A stretch of 64,000 nucleotides of DNA from Aeromonas media (GCF_000819985.1 NZ_CDBZ01000101.1:1-64000), one strand, 5' to 3'. Positions 1-8,998 are shown, counted from the stretch's first letter. Numbers and translations are program-made. Notes: generated from the letters alone by a model not told the origin.

Positions 1-122
1 TGCTGCGCCCGGAGCGGGTGGCCGAGGTGATCGCCGTGGTCGAGGCCCAGTACCCGGCCAGGTTTGGCCTCAAGGCGGACTGCTATGTCTGCCGCGCCAG
101 CGCAGGGGCGGGCAAGCTGTGA
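1..122 (+). CDS. galK: Galactokinase, C-terminal fragment (cut by window edge)
   Basis: The frame beginning at base 3 is open to the TGA at 120-122 and encodes the last 39 residues of a protein. The tail, with Tyr-Val-Cys followed by a Gly-Ala-Gly and ending Lys-Leu, resembles the C-terminus of GHMP-family galactokinase, where E. coli GalK ends in a similar YVCKPSQGAG run. Galactokinase phosphorylates alpha-D-galactose in the cytoplasmic Leloir pathway. The next gene, 52 bp downstream on the same strand, is galM, which supplies the alpha anomer, so the context supports the call. Only the tail is present; catalytic motifs lie outside the window. Confidence 0.8.
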   Translation, partial: LRPERVAEVIAVVEAQYPARFGLKADCYVCRASAGAGKL

Positions 123-174
123 GAACGTTCGAGCAAAGACACGAGATGCAGTTGATCACGGAGGCGGGTAACCC

Positions 175-1167
175 ATGATGACATTCGAGCTGGAAAACGA
201 GGAGGGGCTGCGCCTGCGCGGCCTCGAATTTGGCGCCACCCTCACCTCCCTCAGCCTGCCGGTAGCTGGCCAGCGCCGTGAAGTGCTGCTGGGCTGCGCC
301 GACGAGGATTATTCCGCCCAGCAGGTGTGGCTGGGGGCAGTAGCGGGTCGCTTTGCCAACCGCATCGGCGGCGCCGAGCTGGTGCGAGGGGACGAACGCT
401 GGTCTCTCGACGCCAATCAGCCCCCCCACTGCCTGCACGGCGGGCGCGACGGATTCCATCGCCAGCCCTGGCAGATCAAGGAGCAGGAGGCGGACAGGGT
501 CAGGCTGGCGCTGCTATCAAGAGCGGGAGATCAGGGCTTCCCCGGCAACTTGCGGGTGACCCTGGAGTACCGGCTGGAGCAACACGATCTGGTGGTCGAC
601 TTCAAGGCCAGCACGGACGCGCCGACCCCGGTCAGCCTCACCAGCCACGCCTACTTCAACCTCGATGGCCACCAGGGCGGCAGCGATGTACGCTCCGATA
701 TTCGTCACCATGTCATCAGCATCAATGCCGATCGCTATCTGCCCACCGACCAGAGTGGGTTGCCGCTCGCCATCGCGCCGGTGGAGGGTCCCTTCGATCT
801 GCGCACCCCGCGCCCCATCGGCCAGGATTGGCTGAGCCACCCCCAGCAGCAACAGGCCAAGGGCTTTGACCACGCCTTTGTGCTGAACGGCCCCGAACAG
901 GCGTGGGCGGCACGGGTGGTGTCCGGGGATGAACAACTGGTGATGGAGGTCCACACCAACCAGCCCTCCTTGCAGTTCTACACCGGCAACTGGCTGGCCA
1001 GCACGCCGGACCGCAGCGGCCGGCCATACCGGGATTACGACGGTTTCTGCCTGGAGGCCCAGCAACTGCCGGACAGCCCGAACCGGCCCGAGCTCGGCAA
1101 CCCCTGGCTGCTGCCGGGCCAGCTGTATCACCATCAGACCCGTTACCGTCTGATCCCCGCAGACTAA
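175..1167 (+). CDS. galM: Aldose 1-epimerase (galactose mutarotase)
   Basis: The 330-residue protein interconverts the alpha and beta anomers of galactose and glucose so that galactokinase can act. Family residues are visible: His85 and His88 in PPHCLHGG, the catalytic acid His158 in TSHAYFNLDGH, and the catalytic base Glu294 in FCLEAQQLPDSPN. Length matches the family (E. coli GalM 346). There is no signal peptide, so it is cytoplasmic. A GGAGGCGGG ribosome-binding site lies about 8 bases before tandem ATGs at 175 and 178, and either could be used. It follows galK by 52 bp and is probably the last gene of a gal operon, since inverted repeats follow. Confidence 0.95.
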   Translation: MMTFELENEEGLRLRGLEFGATLTSLSLPVAGQRREVLLGCADEDYSAQQVWLGAVAGRFANRIGGAELVRGDERWSLDANQPPHCLHGGRDGFHRQPWQIKEQEADRVRLALLSRAGDQGFPGNLRVTLEYRLEQHDLVVDFKASTDAPTPVSLTSHAYFNLDGHQGGSDVRSDIRHHVISINADRYLPTDQSGLPLAIAPVEGPFDLRTPRPIGQDWLSHPQQQQAKGFDHAFVLNGPEQAWAARVVSGDEQLVMEVHTNQPSLQFYTGNWLASTPDRSGRPYRDYDGFCLEAQQLPDSPNRPELGNPWLLPGQLYHHQTRYRLIPAD

Positions 1168-1210
1168 GACCCCCTCCCGTCCCCCCTTCAAAAAGGGAGG
1201 TGCGATGATG

Positions 1211-1235
1211 CTCCTCCCCTTATGAAGGGGAGGAG
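1211..1235. terminator. Perfect 11-bp inverted repeat between galM and yghZ
   Basis: CTCCTCCCCTT at 1211-1221 pairs perfectly with AAGGGGAGGAG at 1225-1235 around a 3-base loop, and a weaker CCTCCC/GGGAGG pair precedes it at about 1183-1199. No T-run follows, so it is not a textbook rho-independent terminator. It may instead be a dispersed palindromic repeat or a transcript-end stabiliser. Confidence 0.5.
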
Positions 1236-1299
1236 TGGGGCTCTTCACCTCCGCTTGCTAACGACAGTCCACCGAGCCAACTCAGGAGCCTTGATAAAC

Positions 1300-2295
1300 A
1301 TGGATGATCACTACCTCGCCGCGCCGGATCGCTACCAGCGCCAAGCTTACAGAGCCGCCGGTCGCCACGGCCTGCGCCTGCCCGGCATCGGCCTCGGGCT
1401 CTGGCACAACTTTGGTGCCGGGAGCGATCCCGCCAGGGTGAAGGCCATGGTGCATCAGGCGTTCGATCTGGGGATCACCCACTTCGATCTCGCCAACAAC
1501 TACGGGCCACCGCCAGGCTCCGCCGAAACCACCTTCGGCGGCGTGCTCAAGGGCAGTCTGGCCCCCTACAGAGATGAGCTGATCATCGCCAGCAAGGCGG
1601 GCTACGTGATGTGGGACGGCCCCTACGGCGACGGCGGCAGCGCCAAATACCTGTTTGCCAGCCTGCACCAGAGCCTGCGCCGGCTCGGGCTCGACTATGT
1701 GGACATCTTCTATCACCACAGACCGGATCCCCGCACCCCGCTGGAGGAGACCTGTCAGGCGCTGGCGCTCATGGTACGCCAGGGCAAGGCGCTCTATGTC
1801 GGCCTCTCCAACTACCCGGCCGAGCTTGCCGCCAGGGCGGCGACCCGGCTGGCCGAACTCGGCACCCCCTGCCTGGTCAATCAGCTCAAGTACTCCCTGT
1901 TTCAGCGCGACATCGAGGCCGAGACGCTGCCGGTCTGCCGAGAACAGGGGATGGGGGTGGTCGCCTTCTCGCCCCTGGCGGGGGGGTTGCTCAGCGATCG
2001 CTATCTGGAAGGGATCCCGGCGGATTCCCGCGCCGCCAGCGCCAGCCCCTTCCTCCAGCCCGACCAGATCACCGCAGACAAGCTGGCCCGCATTCGCGCC
2101 CTGCACGCCCTGGCGCAGCAGAGGGGGCAGCCCCTGTCACAGCTGGCATTGCAGTGGGTGCTGCGAGATCCCGTGGTGAGCTGCGCCCTGATCGGCGCCA
2201 GCAGCCCGCAGCAGATAGTGAGCGCGGTCGAGGCACTGGCCCTGCCGCCACTGGACGAGGCGCTGCAGCAGCAGATCCTAGCGGTGCTGGCATGA
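1300..2295 (+). CDS. yghZ: Aldo/keto reductase, YghZ (L-glyceraldehyde-3-phosphate reductase) type
   Basis: A 331-residue cytoplasmic NADPH-dependent reductase. It follows E. coli YghZ (Gpr) closely, including LGLWHNFG, FDLANNYGPPPGSAE and a late LIGAS cofactor motif. The aldo/keto reductase tetrad is complete: Asp63, Tyr68, Lys99 and His139. YghZ reduces methylglyoxal and L-glyceraldehyde 3-phosphate; the substrate here is inferred from family. I chose the ATG at 1300 because CAGGAG lies about 12 bases upstream and the protein then starts like YghZ. An in-frame ATG at 1222 would place the start inside the inverted repeat and add unrelated residues. Confidence 0.9.
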   Translation: MDDHYLAAPDRYQRQAYRAAGRHGLRLPGIGLGLWHNFGAGSDPARVKAMVHQAFDLGITHFDLANNYGPPPGSAETTFGGVLKGSLAPYRDELIIASKAGYVMWDGPYGDGGSAKYLFASLHQSLRRLGLDYVDIFYHHRPDPRTPLEETCQALALMVRQGKALYVGLSNYPAELAARAATRLAELGTPCLVNQLKYSLFQRDIEAETLPVCREQGMGVVAFSPLAGGLLSDRYLEGIPADSRAASASPFLQPDQITADKLARIRALHALAQQRGQPLSQLALQWVLRDPVVSCALIGASSPQQIVSAVEALALPPLDEALQQQILAVLA

Positions 2296-2300
2296 CGAAT

Positions 2301-2337
2301 TGACCCGCCACGGGCGGCTGACTGGCCGTGGCGGTCA
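2301..2337. terminator. Stem-loop after yghZ
   Basis: TGACCCGCCACGG at 2301-2313 pairs with CCGTGGCGGTCA at 2326-2337, with one bulged C and a 12-base loop. It begins 5 bases after the stop codon. There is no T-run, so it may act as a transcript 3' end stabiliser or a rho-dependent end. Confidence 0.45.
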
Positions 2338-2506
2338 TGTCAGAAGGTGACGGGGCGGCGACGGAGCCCGGGACTGTTTCGGGAAACCGGCAGGGGCCAG
2401 ATCCTGCACCATGCGGAAAGTACCGACCTCCAGACAAGGGCCGGAAACCGCACAGGAGTCCCCAATATTCTCTGGTTGCCCGCGTGATTTTCCGCCATCA
2501 TTGGCC

Positions 2507-2535
2507 GCCCCGACCCTGATCGGGGCTGATTTTAT
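2507..2535 (+). promoter_or_regulatory. Small hairpin in the uppP leader
   Basis: GCCCCGA (2507-2513) and TCGGGGC (2520-2526) form a 7-bp stem followed by TGATTTTAT, 30-40 bases before the uppP start. It resembles a weak intrinsic terminator or attenuator in the leader. No leader peptide is evident. Confidence 0.3.
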
Positions 2536-2564
2536 CCGGACCCATCAACCAAGAGATCTGTACC

Positions 2565-3380
2565 ATGACCGAATCCTACGCCCTGTTTGTGGCCTTCGTG
2601 CTGGGCATAGTGGAAGGCCTGACCGAGTTTCTGCCCGTTTCCTCCACCGGCCACATGATCATCGTCGGCCACCTGCTTGGCTTCGAAGGCCCCAAGGCCG
2701 CCACCTTCGAGGTGGTGATCCAGCTGGGATCCATCCTGGCGGTGGTCGTCATGTTCTGGCGCCGCCTGTTCGGCCTCATCGGCATCCATTTTGGCCAGAA
2801 ACCGGTACAGGGGCATGCCACCCTCTCCCTGATACACATCATCCTCGGCATGTTGCCCGCCGTGCTCATCGGCCTCGCCATTCACAGCTGGATCAAGGCC
2901 CATCTGTTTGGCCCGGAAACCGTGATGTATGCCCTGGTTGCCGGCGGTGTCCTGCTGATCATCGCCGAGAAGTTCCGCCCCGCCGTCACCGCCGAGACCC
3001 TGGACGACATCAGCTACAAGCAGGCGTTCGGCGTCGGTCTGTTCCAGTGCCTGGCGCTCTGGCCCGGCTTCTCCCGCTCCGGCGCCACCATCAGCGGTGG
3101 CATGCTGATGGGCATCAGTCGCCATGCGGCGGCAGAGTTCTCCTTCATCATGGCTGTGCCCATGATGATCGCAGCCAGCGGGCTGGACCTCTACAAGAGC
3201 CGCGACTTCCTCTCCATGGCCGACTTCCCCATGTTTGCGGTGGGCTTCGTCACCGCCTTCGCGGTCGCCATGGTCGCCATCAAGACCTTCCTGGCGCTGA
3301 TCCGTCGCCTCGACTTCATCCCGTTCGCCATCTACCGTTTCGTGGTGGCCTTCGCCGTCTACCTGGTGTTCGTGGCCTGA
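2565..3380 (+). CDS. uppP: Undecaprenyl-diphosphatase
   Basis: This 271-residue polytopic inner-membrane protein dephosphorylates undecaprenyl pyrophosphate to recycle the lipid carrier for peptidoglycan and other envelope polymers. It confers bacitracin tolerance in relatives. Both family motifs are present: [14 protein letters not shown] with Glu17, Glu21, Ser27 and His30, and [12 protein letters not shown] with Arg171. Length matches E. coli UppP (BacA, 273). The ATG at 2565 follows AAGAGA. A strong terminator follows and separates it from the convergent chrR gene. Confidence 0.97.
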   Translation: MTESYALFVAFVLGIVEGLTEFLPVSSTGHMIIVGHLLGFEGPKAATFEVVIQLGSILAVVVMFWRRLFGLIGIHFGQKPVQGHATLSLIHIILGMLPAVLIGLAIHSWIKAHLFGPETVMYALVAGGVLLIIAEKFRPAVTAETLDDISYKQAFGVGLFQCLALWPGFSRSGATISGGMLMGISRHAAAEFSFIMAVPMMIAASGLDLYKSRDFLSMADFPMFAVGFVTAFAVAMVAIKTFLALIRRLDFIPFAIYRFVVAFAVYLVFVA

Positions 3381-3400
3381 TCCCGAGGGATTGCCTCATG

Positions 3401-3429
3401 AAAAAAGGGACCTTTATGGTCCTTTTTTG
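3401..3429. terminator. Bidirectional terminator between uppP and chrR
   Basis: AAAAAAGGGACC at 3401-3412 and GGTCCTTTTTT at 3418-3428 form a stem with one bulged G, flanked by an A-run and a T-run. It can therefore terminate both uppP (rightward) and chrR (leftward). Confidence 0.9.
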
Positions 3430-3443
3430 TTGTCCGACATGGC

Positions 3444-4121
3444 TCAGTAGAGGCGATGGCTGATGCCGTTTAGCAGTCGCGACAGGCCCTTGGTGAACTG
3501 CACCGGCGCATCCTGCACCGTGTAGCAGAGGCAGCCGTCCGGGGTGTGCGGGCTGTGGGCATGGCTGGCATCGCGCCAGATGAAATCTCCCGCCTGATAG
3601 CGGGTGTCGCCGTCCTCTATGGTGCCTCCCAGCAACAGCGTCAGTTCATAACCCTTGTGGGTATGCTCAGGGATGTACCCGCCTGCCTCGATATGGAGCA
3701 GGCTGGCGCGGGCTCCCATCTCGTCCAGAGGCAAACTGTGCTGGCGAATGGCCCCGATATGGCGCCACTTGGGCGCATGGTGGCGGGCCAGCACCCGTGG
3801 CAGGTGGTAGCTCTGGCCTGCCACCCGCAGCTCGGGCGCCGGCCGTACCGGTTGGCCGAGTTCGGCCTGGCTGGCCACGGGTTGTTGCAGTATGCCTGCC
3901 AGCATGGTGTCGAGTTCCAGCGGCATGGTCTCGCTTATCGCCGCAGGCTGATCTGCCGGCTCCAGATACTGGCGAGCCAGCTCCTCTTCACAGCCCTTGA
4001 GTCGGGCGGCACAATCGGGGCAGAGCTCGCAATGGGCAGAGACACCGACGGCCAGCGGCAGGGGCAACTCGTCGGCGGCAAAGGCCCGCAACATGAGTTC
4101 GGTCGGATGGGTCTTAATCAT
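3444..4121 (-). CDS. chrR: ChrR-type anti-sigma factor (zinc ASD plus cupin)
   Basis: The 225-residue protein is a cytoplasmic anti-sigma factor that holds its ECF sigma factor until singlet oxygen or organic peroxide releases it. The N-terminal half has the zinc anti-sigma motif His30-X3-Cys34-X2-Cys37. The C-terminal half is a cupin with His153, His155, Glu159 and His187/189, the same HxH-x3-E spacing as the Rhodobacter ChrR cupin. Its start overlaps the end of the sigma gene (4114-4121), so the two are translationally coupled. It ends against a bidirectional terminator. The ChrR assignment is secure by architecture; the inducing signal is inferred from the family. Confidence 0.9.
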   Translation of the reverse strand: MIKTHPTELMLRAFAADELPLPLAVGVSAHCELCPDCAARLKGCEEELARQYLEPADQPAAISETMPLELDTMLAGILQQPVASQAELGQPVRPAPELRVAGQSYHLPRVLARHHAPKWRHIGAIRQHSLPLDEMGARASLLHIEAGGYIPEHTHKGYELTLLLGGTIEDGDTRYQAGDFIWRDASHAHSPHTPDGCLCYTVQDAPVQFTKGLSRLLNGISHRLY

Positions 4122-4734
4122 GGCCTTGCTCCACTTGCTCTTTCAGTTTCTGTAATGCCAGCCGGAGGCGGGACTTGATGGTCCCGAGCGGCACGCCTAG
4201 CCTGTCGGCCAGCTCCTGCTGGGAAAACTCCTGCAGATAGATGCCGCGCACCACCTGCTGTTGCGGCTCCGGCAGGGTGGTGAGGTAATCTGCCATCTGG
4301 CGGGTCAGCACCGCATCTTCACCACCGCTCAGGTGCTCCTCTTCCGCCCTGAACTCCAGCAGCGGCCACAGCTCCTCGGCGCAGAGATCCTCCTTGCTGG
4401 CGCGACGGCGCCGCAGCATGTCGAAACTCTGGTTGCGCATGACGGTATAGATCCAGGTCGTCGGCGCCCCCTTCTCGGGGTGATAGAGCCGCGCCTTCTG
4501 CCATACCAGCAGCATGGTCTCCTGCACCAGCTCGAGGGCGTTGGCCTCGCTGCCGAGATGGCGCATCCCATAACTACGGATGCGCGGTGCAAAGTGCTGG
4601 AACAGGGTGGCGAAGGCGACCTTGTCGCCGTGCTCGGCCACCCGGATGAGAAGAGACGTCAGATCGCCATCTGGGTTGTCCATGGGGGGCGATGTCCTGC
4701 GTAGAGCCGATTGTGGTTGGCCAGTATATGCCAT
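4114..4734 (-). CDS. ECF sigma factor (RpoE/ChrR-partner group)
   Basis: A 206-residue ECF sigma factor. It has region 2 (an ALELVQETMLLVWQ helix and a WIYTVMRNQSFDMLRR segment that recognises the -10 element) and region 4 (QQVVRGIYLQEFSQQELA, then GTIKSRL, the -35-reading helix). Pairing with ChrR identifies it as the singlet-oxygen type sigma. The start at 4734 has AGGGA 7 bases upstream; an alternative ATG at 4683 has a more distant AGGA. A candidate autoregulatory promoter ends about 33 bases upstream of 4734, which fits the longer form. It would direct polymerase to TGATCC/CGTA promoters, such as its own and that of the Lon-domain gene. Confidence 0.9.
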   Translation of the reverse strand: MAYTGQPQSALRRTSPPMDNPDGDLTSLLIRVAEHGDKVAFATLFQHFAPRIRSYGMRHLGSEANALELVQETMLLVWQKARLYHPEKGAPTTWIYTVMRNQSFDMLRRRRASKEDLCAEELWPLLEFRAEEEHLSGGEDAVLTRQMADYLTTLPEPQQQVVRGIYLQEFSQQELADRLGVPLGTIKSRLRLALQKLKEQVEQGHD

Positions 4735-4766
4735 TGCGCCATCCCTTGAATGTTGCTGTCATCACC

Positions 4767-4793
4767 ATTACGACGGGCGGAGCAAAAGGATCA
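4767..4793 (-). promoter_or_regulatory. Candidate ECF-sigma autoregulatory promoter
   Basis: Reading leftward, TGATCC lies at 4793-4788 and CGTAAT at 4772-4767, 15 bases apart. TGATCC with a CGTA-type -10 is the promoter form described for the Rhodobacter RpoE/ChrR group. A start near 4760 would give a leader of about 26 bases to the ATG at 4734. The match is seen in sequence; sigma specificity is inferred. Confidence 0.65.
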
Positions 4794-4807
4794 CCGGGGA
4801 CGGGAAT

Positions 4808-5374
4808 TCAATGGCTCGCGACCAGCAGGCCGCTCAGCAGGGAGAGGGCAGGCTGGTTGTCCTTGGCCGCGACCAGCCATTGCTTCTGCTCCACCGGGAT
4901 GGGCAGCACCTCCAGCCAGCGTTGTGCAACCCAGCTGGCATCGTTCCAGTCGGGTTCCGGGTAGAGGGCCGCGTACTCCGGATAGTCGTTGAACACATCC
5001 TGCAACGCCTTGGCCAGGGAGTGCTGGTCGGCCTTGAGCCGACCTCTCTGCCAGGGGGGCAGCGGCTCCACCTCGCCGACCCGCAGGCCGTCCGGCTCCT
5101 GCCACAGGTCGACTATTTTGACCCGCTCCACCCCGAGCACTGTGATGCCGAGCAGGCCGTCCGGCAGCAGATCGAAATCGATGATCCGCACCCGGGTGGC
5201 GATGGGATACATGTTGCGCAGCGCATCGGGCTGGCGGGGGTCCAGCATGCAGAGCGCAAACTCCCGCTCCTGCGCCTCGGCTATCATGCGCTGATACCTG
5301 GGCTCGAAGATGCGCAGCGGCATGATGCCGCCGGGCAGCAGGTGGGCGGAGAGTGGAAACAGCACCAGTGTCAT
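4808..5374 (-). CDS. Lon N-terminal (substrate-binding) domain protein
   Basis: The 188-residue protein consists of the Lon substrate-recognition domain alone. It has the LFPL..HLLPGGIMPLRIFEPRY opening (split here by one variable residue pair) and the later FALCMLD and ATRVRIIDFDLLPDG segments. It lacks the AAA+ ATPase and Ser/Lys protease domains, so it cannot be a protease. Free-standing forms are widespread in gammaproteobacteria, with unknown function. It lies 73 bp upstream of the ECF sigma gene on the same strand. Its own upstream TGATCC/CGTA element suggests it belongs to that regulon. RBS GAGGA precedes the ATG. Confidence 0.85.
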   Translation of the reverse strand: MTLVLFPLSAHLLPGGIMPLRIFEPRYQRMIAEAQEREFALCMLDPRQPDALRNMYPIATRVRIIDFDLLPDGLLGITVLGVERVKIVDLWQEPDGLRVGEVEPLPPWQRGRLKADQHSLAKALQDVFNDYPEYAALYPEPDWNDASWVAQRWLEVLPIPVEQKQWLVAAKDNQPALSLLSGLLVASH

Positions 5375-5404
5375 GGGAATCGTCCTCTAGCGACTTCCTC
5401 TAAG

Positions 5405-5432
5405 CATACGACCGCCGGACGACGCGGGATCA
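5405..5432 (-). promoter_or_regulatory. Candidate ECF-type promoter of the Lon-domain gene
   Basis: Reading leftward, TGATCC at 5432-5427 and CGTATG at 5410-5405 are separated by 16 bases. This is the same layout as the element before the sigma gene, and a start near 5398 would give a leader of about 24 bases. Two matching elements in one small locus are unlikely to be chance, although each alone is short. Confidence 0.6.
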
Positions 5433-5688
5433 TTCAGACCAAATTGGAATAAATAATCCCTTAACAAACAGGGGAAAATAGCCTGGACAAGCCGCTTCGA
5501 TATGCAGTAGAAATGGATAACCACCACTTATTCAAATCAATATTCTGCAATGTGGTGAAAAACGCAGTGAAATATCCGCCACCCCAAGGGGGTCGGGCCA
5601 TTCCTATAGTTTTCTCGGCCCGATGCGGGTAAAATTCACGCCCTTATCCAGTCAGTCATTTTTCGACGCGCAACCTCGGTGGTCAGTT
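5433..5688. other. Divergent intergenic region, Lon-domain gene / argS
   Basis: The AT-rich stretch has no credible gene. It contains TATAGT at 5605-5610 and TAAAAT at about 5629-5634 as possible -10 hexamers for argS, but neither has a convincing -35 partner. A CCCCAAGGGGG mini-palindrome lies at 5582-5592. Confidence 0.4.
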
Positions 5689-7434
5689 ATGAAAGAGCAT
5701 ATTCATCATCTACTTGAACAAACGGTAGCCAATCTCAAGTCCGCGGGCGTCCTGCCGGCCGACCTGGAAGCCCGGGTGCAAGTAGACCGATGCAAGGAGA
5801 AGGCTCACGGCGACCTGGCCACCAACCTGGCCATGCTGCTGGCCAAACCGGCCCGCAAGAACCCCCGTGAGCTGGCCGCTGCCATCATCGAGCACCTGCC
5901 TGCTTCCGATCTGATCGCCAAGGTCGAGATCGCCGGCCCCGGCTTCATCAACTTCTTCTTCGACCCGAGCTGGCTGGCCGGTCAGGTGGAAGCCATGGTG
6001 ACCTCCGCCAACGCCAACGTGAAGCTGCCCGCGCCACAGACCGTGGTAGTGGACTACTCGGCGCCGAACGTCGCCAAGGAGATGGCGGTGCACCACATCC
6101 GCTCCACAGTCCTCGGTGACGTGGCCGCCCGTGCCCTGGAGTTCCTCGGCCACAAGGTGGTGCGTGCCAACCACATCGGCGACTGGGGCACCCAGTTCGG
6201 CATGCTGATCGCCTATCTGGAGAAGATGGCCAACGAGCACGCCTCCGACATGGAGCTCAAGGACCTGGAAGCCTTCTACACCCAGGCCAAGCGTCACTAC
6301 GACGAGGACGAAGCCTTCGCCGAGCGCGCGCGCAACTACGTGGTCAAGCTGCAGGGGGGCGATGAGTACTGCCGCACCATGTGGAAGAAGCTGGTCGACA
6401 TGACCATGGAGCAGAACCAGCGCAACTACGATCGCCTGAACATCTCCCTGTCCAACAAGGACATCATGGGCGAGTCCATGTACAACGACATGCTGCCCCA
6501 GATCGTGGCCGACCTGAAAGCCAAGGGGCTGGCGGTCGAGAGCGAAGGGGCGACCGTGGTCTTCCTTGACGAGTTCAAGAACAAGGATGGCGAGCCCATG
6601 GGCGTCATCATCCAGAAGAGCGATGGCGGCTTCCTCTACACCACCACCGACATCGCCTGTGCCAAATACCGTTACGAAACCCTGGGCGCCGACCGCGTCA
6701 TGTACTTCATCGACTCCCGTCAACACCAGCACCTGATGCAGGCCTGGACCATCACCCGCAAGGCGGGCTATGTGCCGGAGTCCGTGCCCCTCGAGCACCA
6801 CGCCTTCGGCATGATGCTGGGCAAGGACGGCCGTCCCTACAAGACCCGCTCCGGCGGCACCGTCAAGCTGGTCGACCTGCTGAACGAAGCGGAAGAGCGC
6901 GCCGCCGCCCTGCTGGAGAGCCGCAACAGCGACCTCTCTGCCGAAGAGAAGGCCAAGGTGGTGCACGCCATCGCCATGGGCGCGGTCAAGTATGCGGATC
7001 TCTCCAAGAACCGCACCACCGACTACATCTTCGACTGGGACATGATGCTGTCGTTTGAAGGCAACACTGCCCCTTACCTTCAGTACGCCTACACCCGCAT
7101 CCAGTCCATCTTCCGCAAGGCGAACATAGATGCCGAGGCCCTGACCGGCCACGTGACCCTGAACGAAGAGGCCGAAGAGGTGCTGGCCCAGAAGCTGATC
7201 CAGTTCTCCGACGCGGTCAACAGCGTGGCGGACAAGGGCATGCCTCACCTGCTGTGCACCTATCTGTACGAGTTGTCCGGCAACTTCATGACCTTCTACG
7301 AAGCCTGCCCGATCAACAAGGATGGCGTGGACGAAGCGACCCGCAACAGCCGCCTGCTGCTGTGCGTCGCCACCGCCAAAGTGCTCAAGCTGGGCCTGGG
7401 CGTGCTGGGCATATACACCCTGGAGCGCATGTAA
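5689..7434 (+). CDS. argS: Arginyl-tRNA synthetase
   Basis: A 581-residue class I synthetase that charges tRNA-Arg. It has the N-terminal Add-1 domain (about residues 1-90), the HIGH-type signature [10 protein letters not shown], the GDWGTQFGM segment, and a C-terminal DALR anticodon-binding domain with the usual YAYTRIQSI and LE(R/K)M ending. Length matches E. coli ArgS (577). I take the ATG at 5689 rather than the in-frame ATG at 5623, because the family begins with the short helix found here and the extra 22 residues have no family counterpart. ftsN follows after 3 bp, so they are probably co-transcribed. Confidence 0.97.
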   Translation: MKEHIHHLLEQTVANLKSAGVLPADLEARVQVDRCKEKAHGDLATNLAMLLAKPARKNPRELAAAIIEHLPASDLIAKVEIAGPGFINFFFDPSWLAGQVEAMVTSANANVKLPAPQTVVVDYSAPNVAKEMAVHHIRSTVLGDVAARALEFLGHKVVRANHIGDWGTQFGMLIAYLEKMANEHASDMELKDLEAFYTQAKRHYDEDEAFAERARNYVVKLQGGDEYCRTMWKKLVDMTMEQNQRNYDRLNISLSNKDIMGESMYNDMLPQIVADLKAKGLAVESEGATVVFLDEFKNKDGEPMGVIIQKSDGGFLYTTTDIACAKYRYETLGADRVMYFIDSRQHQHLMQAWTITRKAGYVPESVPLEHHAFGMMLGKDGRPYKTRSGGTVKLVDLLNEAEERAAALLESRNSDLSAEEKAKVVHAIAMGAVKYADLSKNRTTDYIFDWDMMLSFEGNTAPYLQYAYTRIQSIFRKANIDAEALTGHVTLNEEAEEVLAQKLIQFSDAVNSVADKGMPHLLCTYLYELSGNFMTFYEACPINKDGVDEATRNSRLLLCVATAKVLKLGLGVLGIYTLERM

Positions 7435-7437
7435 TAG

Positions 7438-8277
7438 ATGGCGACCCGGGATTACGTCGGCAACAGCCCGAGACGACGGGCCGGTGGTCGTAACATCAAG
7501 AAAGCGGCACCTCGCCGCTTTCCTGTTATCCCGGCACTGCTGGCCGGGGCCCTGGTCGTCGGCTTTGGCGCCTTCCTTTACCTGATCAACGGCAAGGGGG
7601 CGGATGCCCCCACCATCGAAGAGCAGGTGAAGGCCAACAAACCCAAGGCTCAGGGCAATACCCTGCCTCAGGAGAAGTGGAGCTACATCGAACGGCTGGA
7701 GAACAAGCAGGTGGACATCATAGAGCCGCCGCCCCAGCCGGGCGTGCTGCCACCGCCGCCTGCCGAGACTCTGACCCTGCAACCTGAGAAGCTGCCGCAG
7801 CCGGTTCCGACCGAGATCCCCCAACCGGGGACCCCCATCGGTCAGGTGAAGCCCTTCCAGCCGCAACCGGTACAACCGGCCAAGCCGGCCACCGGTGCCC
7901 CTGTCGCCAGCGCGCAAGAGCAGGTGATCAACCAGAAGGCCGAGCGTGAGCGGATGGAGCGGGAGATCCGTGCCGAACTGGAGCGGGAGCGGGCCGAGGC
8001 CGCCAGGGCCAAGGCGGCGACCCAGACGGCGGCAGCCGACGGCGGTCGTTACATGATGCAGTGCGCGGCCCTGCGCTCGCAGGATTCCGCAGAGTCGCTC
8101 AAGGCGCGCATCGCCTTCGGTGCCGGTCTCTCCTCCAGCCTGCAGGTGGTCAATGGCGCCAATGGCACCGTCTACAAGGTGATGGTGGGCCCCTTCAGCG
8201 GCAAGGCGGCCGTCGATGCAGCCAACCGCAAGCTGCAGGGCTCCGGCATCAGCGGCTGCATCCCCAAGAAAGGCTAG
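7438..8277 (+). CDS. ftsN: Cell division protein FtsN (SPOR domain)
   Basis: The 279-residue protein is an inner-membrane divisome component that triggers septal peptidoglycan synthesis. It shows the FtsN layout: a short basic cytoplasmic tail starting M-A-x-RDYV, one membrane span at about residues 29-50 (PVIPALLAGALVVGFGAFLY), a long Pro/Gln-rich periplasmic linker with a charged Glu/Arg helix near 160-195, and a C-terminal SPOR domain (from about 203) that binds denuded glycan. It is a little shorter than E. coli FtsN (319). It starts 3 bp after the argS stop and is followed by a terminator. Confidence 0.9.
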   Translation: MATRDYVGNSPRRRAGGRNIKKAAPRRFPVIPALLAGALVVGFGAFLYLINGKGADAPTIEEQVKANKPKAQGNTLPQEKWSYIERLENKQVDIIEPPPQPGVLPPPPAETLTLQPEKLPQPVPTEIPQPGTPIGQVKPFQPQPVQPAKPATGAPVASAQEQVINQKAERERMEREIRAELERERAEAARAKAATQTAAADGGRYMMQCAALRSQDSAESLKARIAFGAGLSSSLQVVNGANGTVYKVMVGPFSGKAAVDAANRKLQGSGISGCIPKKG

Positions 8278-8293
8278 CCGCAGAGCCAATCAG

Positions 8294-8326
8294 GAAGGGC
8301 CGGGCGACAACCCCGGCCCTTCTCCT
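8294..8326 (+). terminator. Terminator after ftsN
   Basis: GAAGGGCCGGG (8294-8304) pairs with CCCGGCCCTTC (8312-8322) around a 7-base loop, followed by TCCTTTC. It is a strong GC stem with a modest T-tract. Confidence 0.75.
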
Positions 8327-8464
8327 TTCGACTCCCCTCTCCCTCGCCGACATGGCCTCCCCCTTTTTCCCGACAACAGGCAGGCTTGAAAAGCCGGTTT
8401 GCCATCCCCATCTTTCTTGCCATGCACAGTCCGGCCGTCATTCGGCTCAAGCGAGGTAAGTAAA

Positions 8465-8998
8465 GTGACTACCATAGTTTCCGTCCGCCGCAACGGCCAG
8501 GTCGTGATCGGCGGTGATGGCCAGGTCTCCCTCGGCAACACCGTCATGAAGGGCAACGCCCGCAAGGTTCATCGTCTCTACAACGGCAAGGTGCTGGCAG
8601 GTTTTGCCGGCGGCACCGCCGACGCCTTCACGCTGCTCGAGCGCTTCGAAGCCAAACTGCAGGCCCATCAGGGCAACCTGGAACGCGCCGCCGTGGCGCT
8701 GGCCAAGGACTGGCGCACCGATCGCGCCCTGCGCCGCCTCGAGGCCCTGCTGGCCGTGGCCGATGAGCACAAATCCTTCATCATCACCGGCAACGGTGAC
8801 GTGGTGCAGCCGGAGCATGATCTGATCGCCATCGGCAGCGGCGGCAACTTCGCCCAGTCCGCCGCCATCGCCCTGCTGGAAAACACCGAGCTGGATGCCA
8901 GGACCATAGTCGAGAAGTCCCTCAAGATTGCGGGCGACATCTGCGTCTTCACCAACGGCAACCACACCATCGAAGTGCTGGACTACAGCGCCAAGTAA
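8465..8998 (+). CDS. hslV: ATP-dependent protease subunit HslV (peptidase)
   Basis: The 177-residue proteasome-like threonine peptidase forms the double-hexamer core of HslVU in the cytoplasm. It is near-identical to E. coli HslV in the [10 protein letters not shown] start, [16 protein letters not shown] and [10 protein letters not shown] segments. The start is the GTG at 8465, preceded by GAGG. It must be this one, because removal of the initiator exposes Thr as the catalytic N-terminal nucleophile. The longer in-frame ORF from the ATG at 8399 would bury that Thr. hslU follows after 67 bp. No sigma-32 promoter was convincingly found upstream. Confidence 0.97.
   Translation: MTTIVSVRRNGQVVIGGDGQVSLGNTVMKGNARKVHRLYNGKVLAGFAGGTADAFTLLERFEAKLQAHQGNLERAAVALAKDWRTDRALRRLEALLAVADEHKSFIITGNGDVVQPEHDLIAIGSGGNFAQSAAIALLENTELDARTIVEKSLKIAGDICVFTNGNHTIEVLDYSAK

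Noticed and set aside
1168-1299. Insertion-sequence remnant between galM and yghZ
   Set aside because: Only short palindromes are present; no transposase fragment or target duplication.
5710-8289. 859-codon minus-strand ORF
   Set aside because: It is exactly antisense to argS and ftsN, has His/Gly/Leu-rich nonsense composition typical of the reverse of GC-rich genes, and has no ribosome-binding site.
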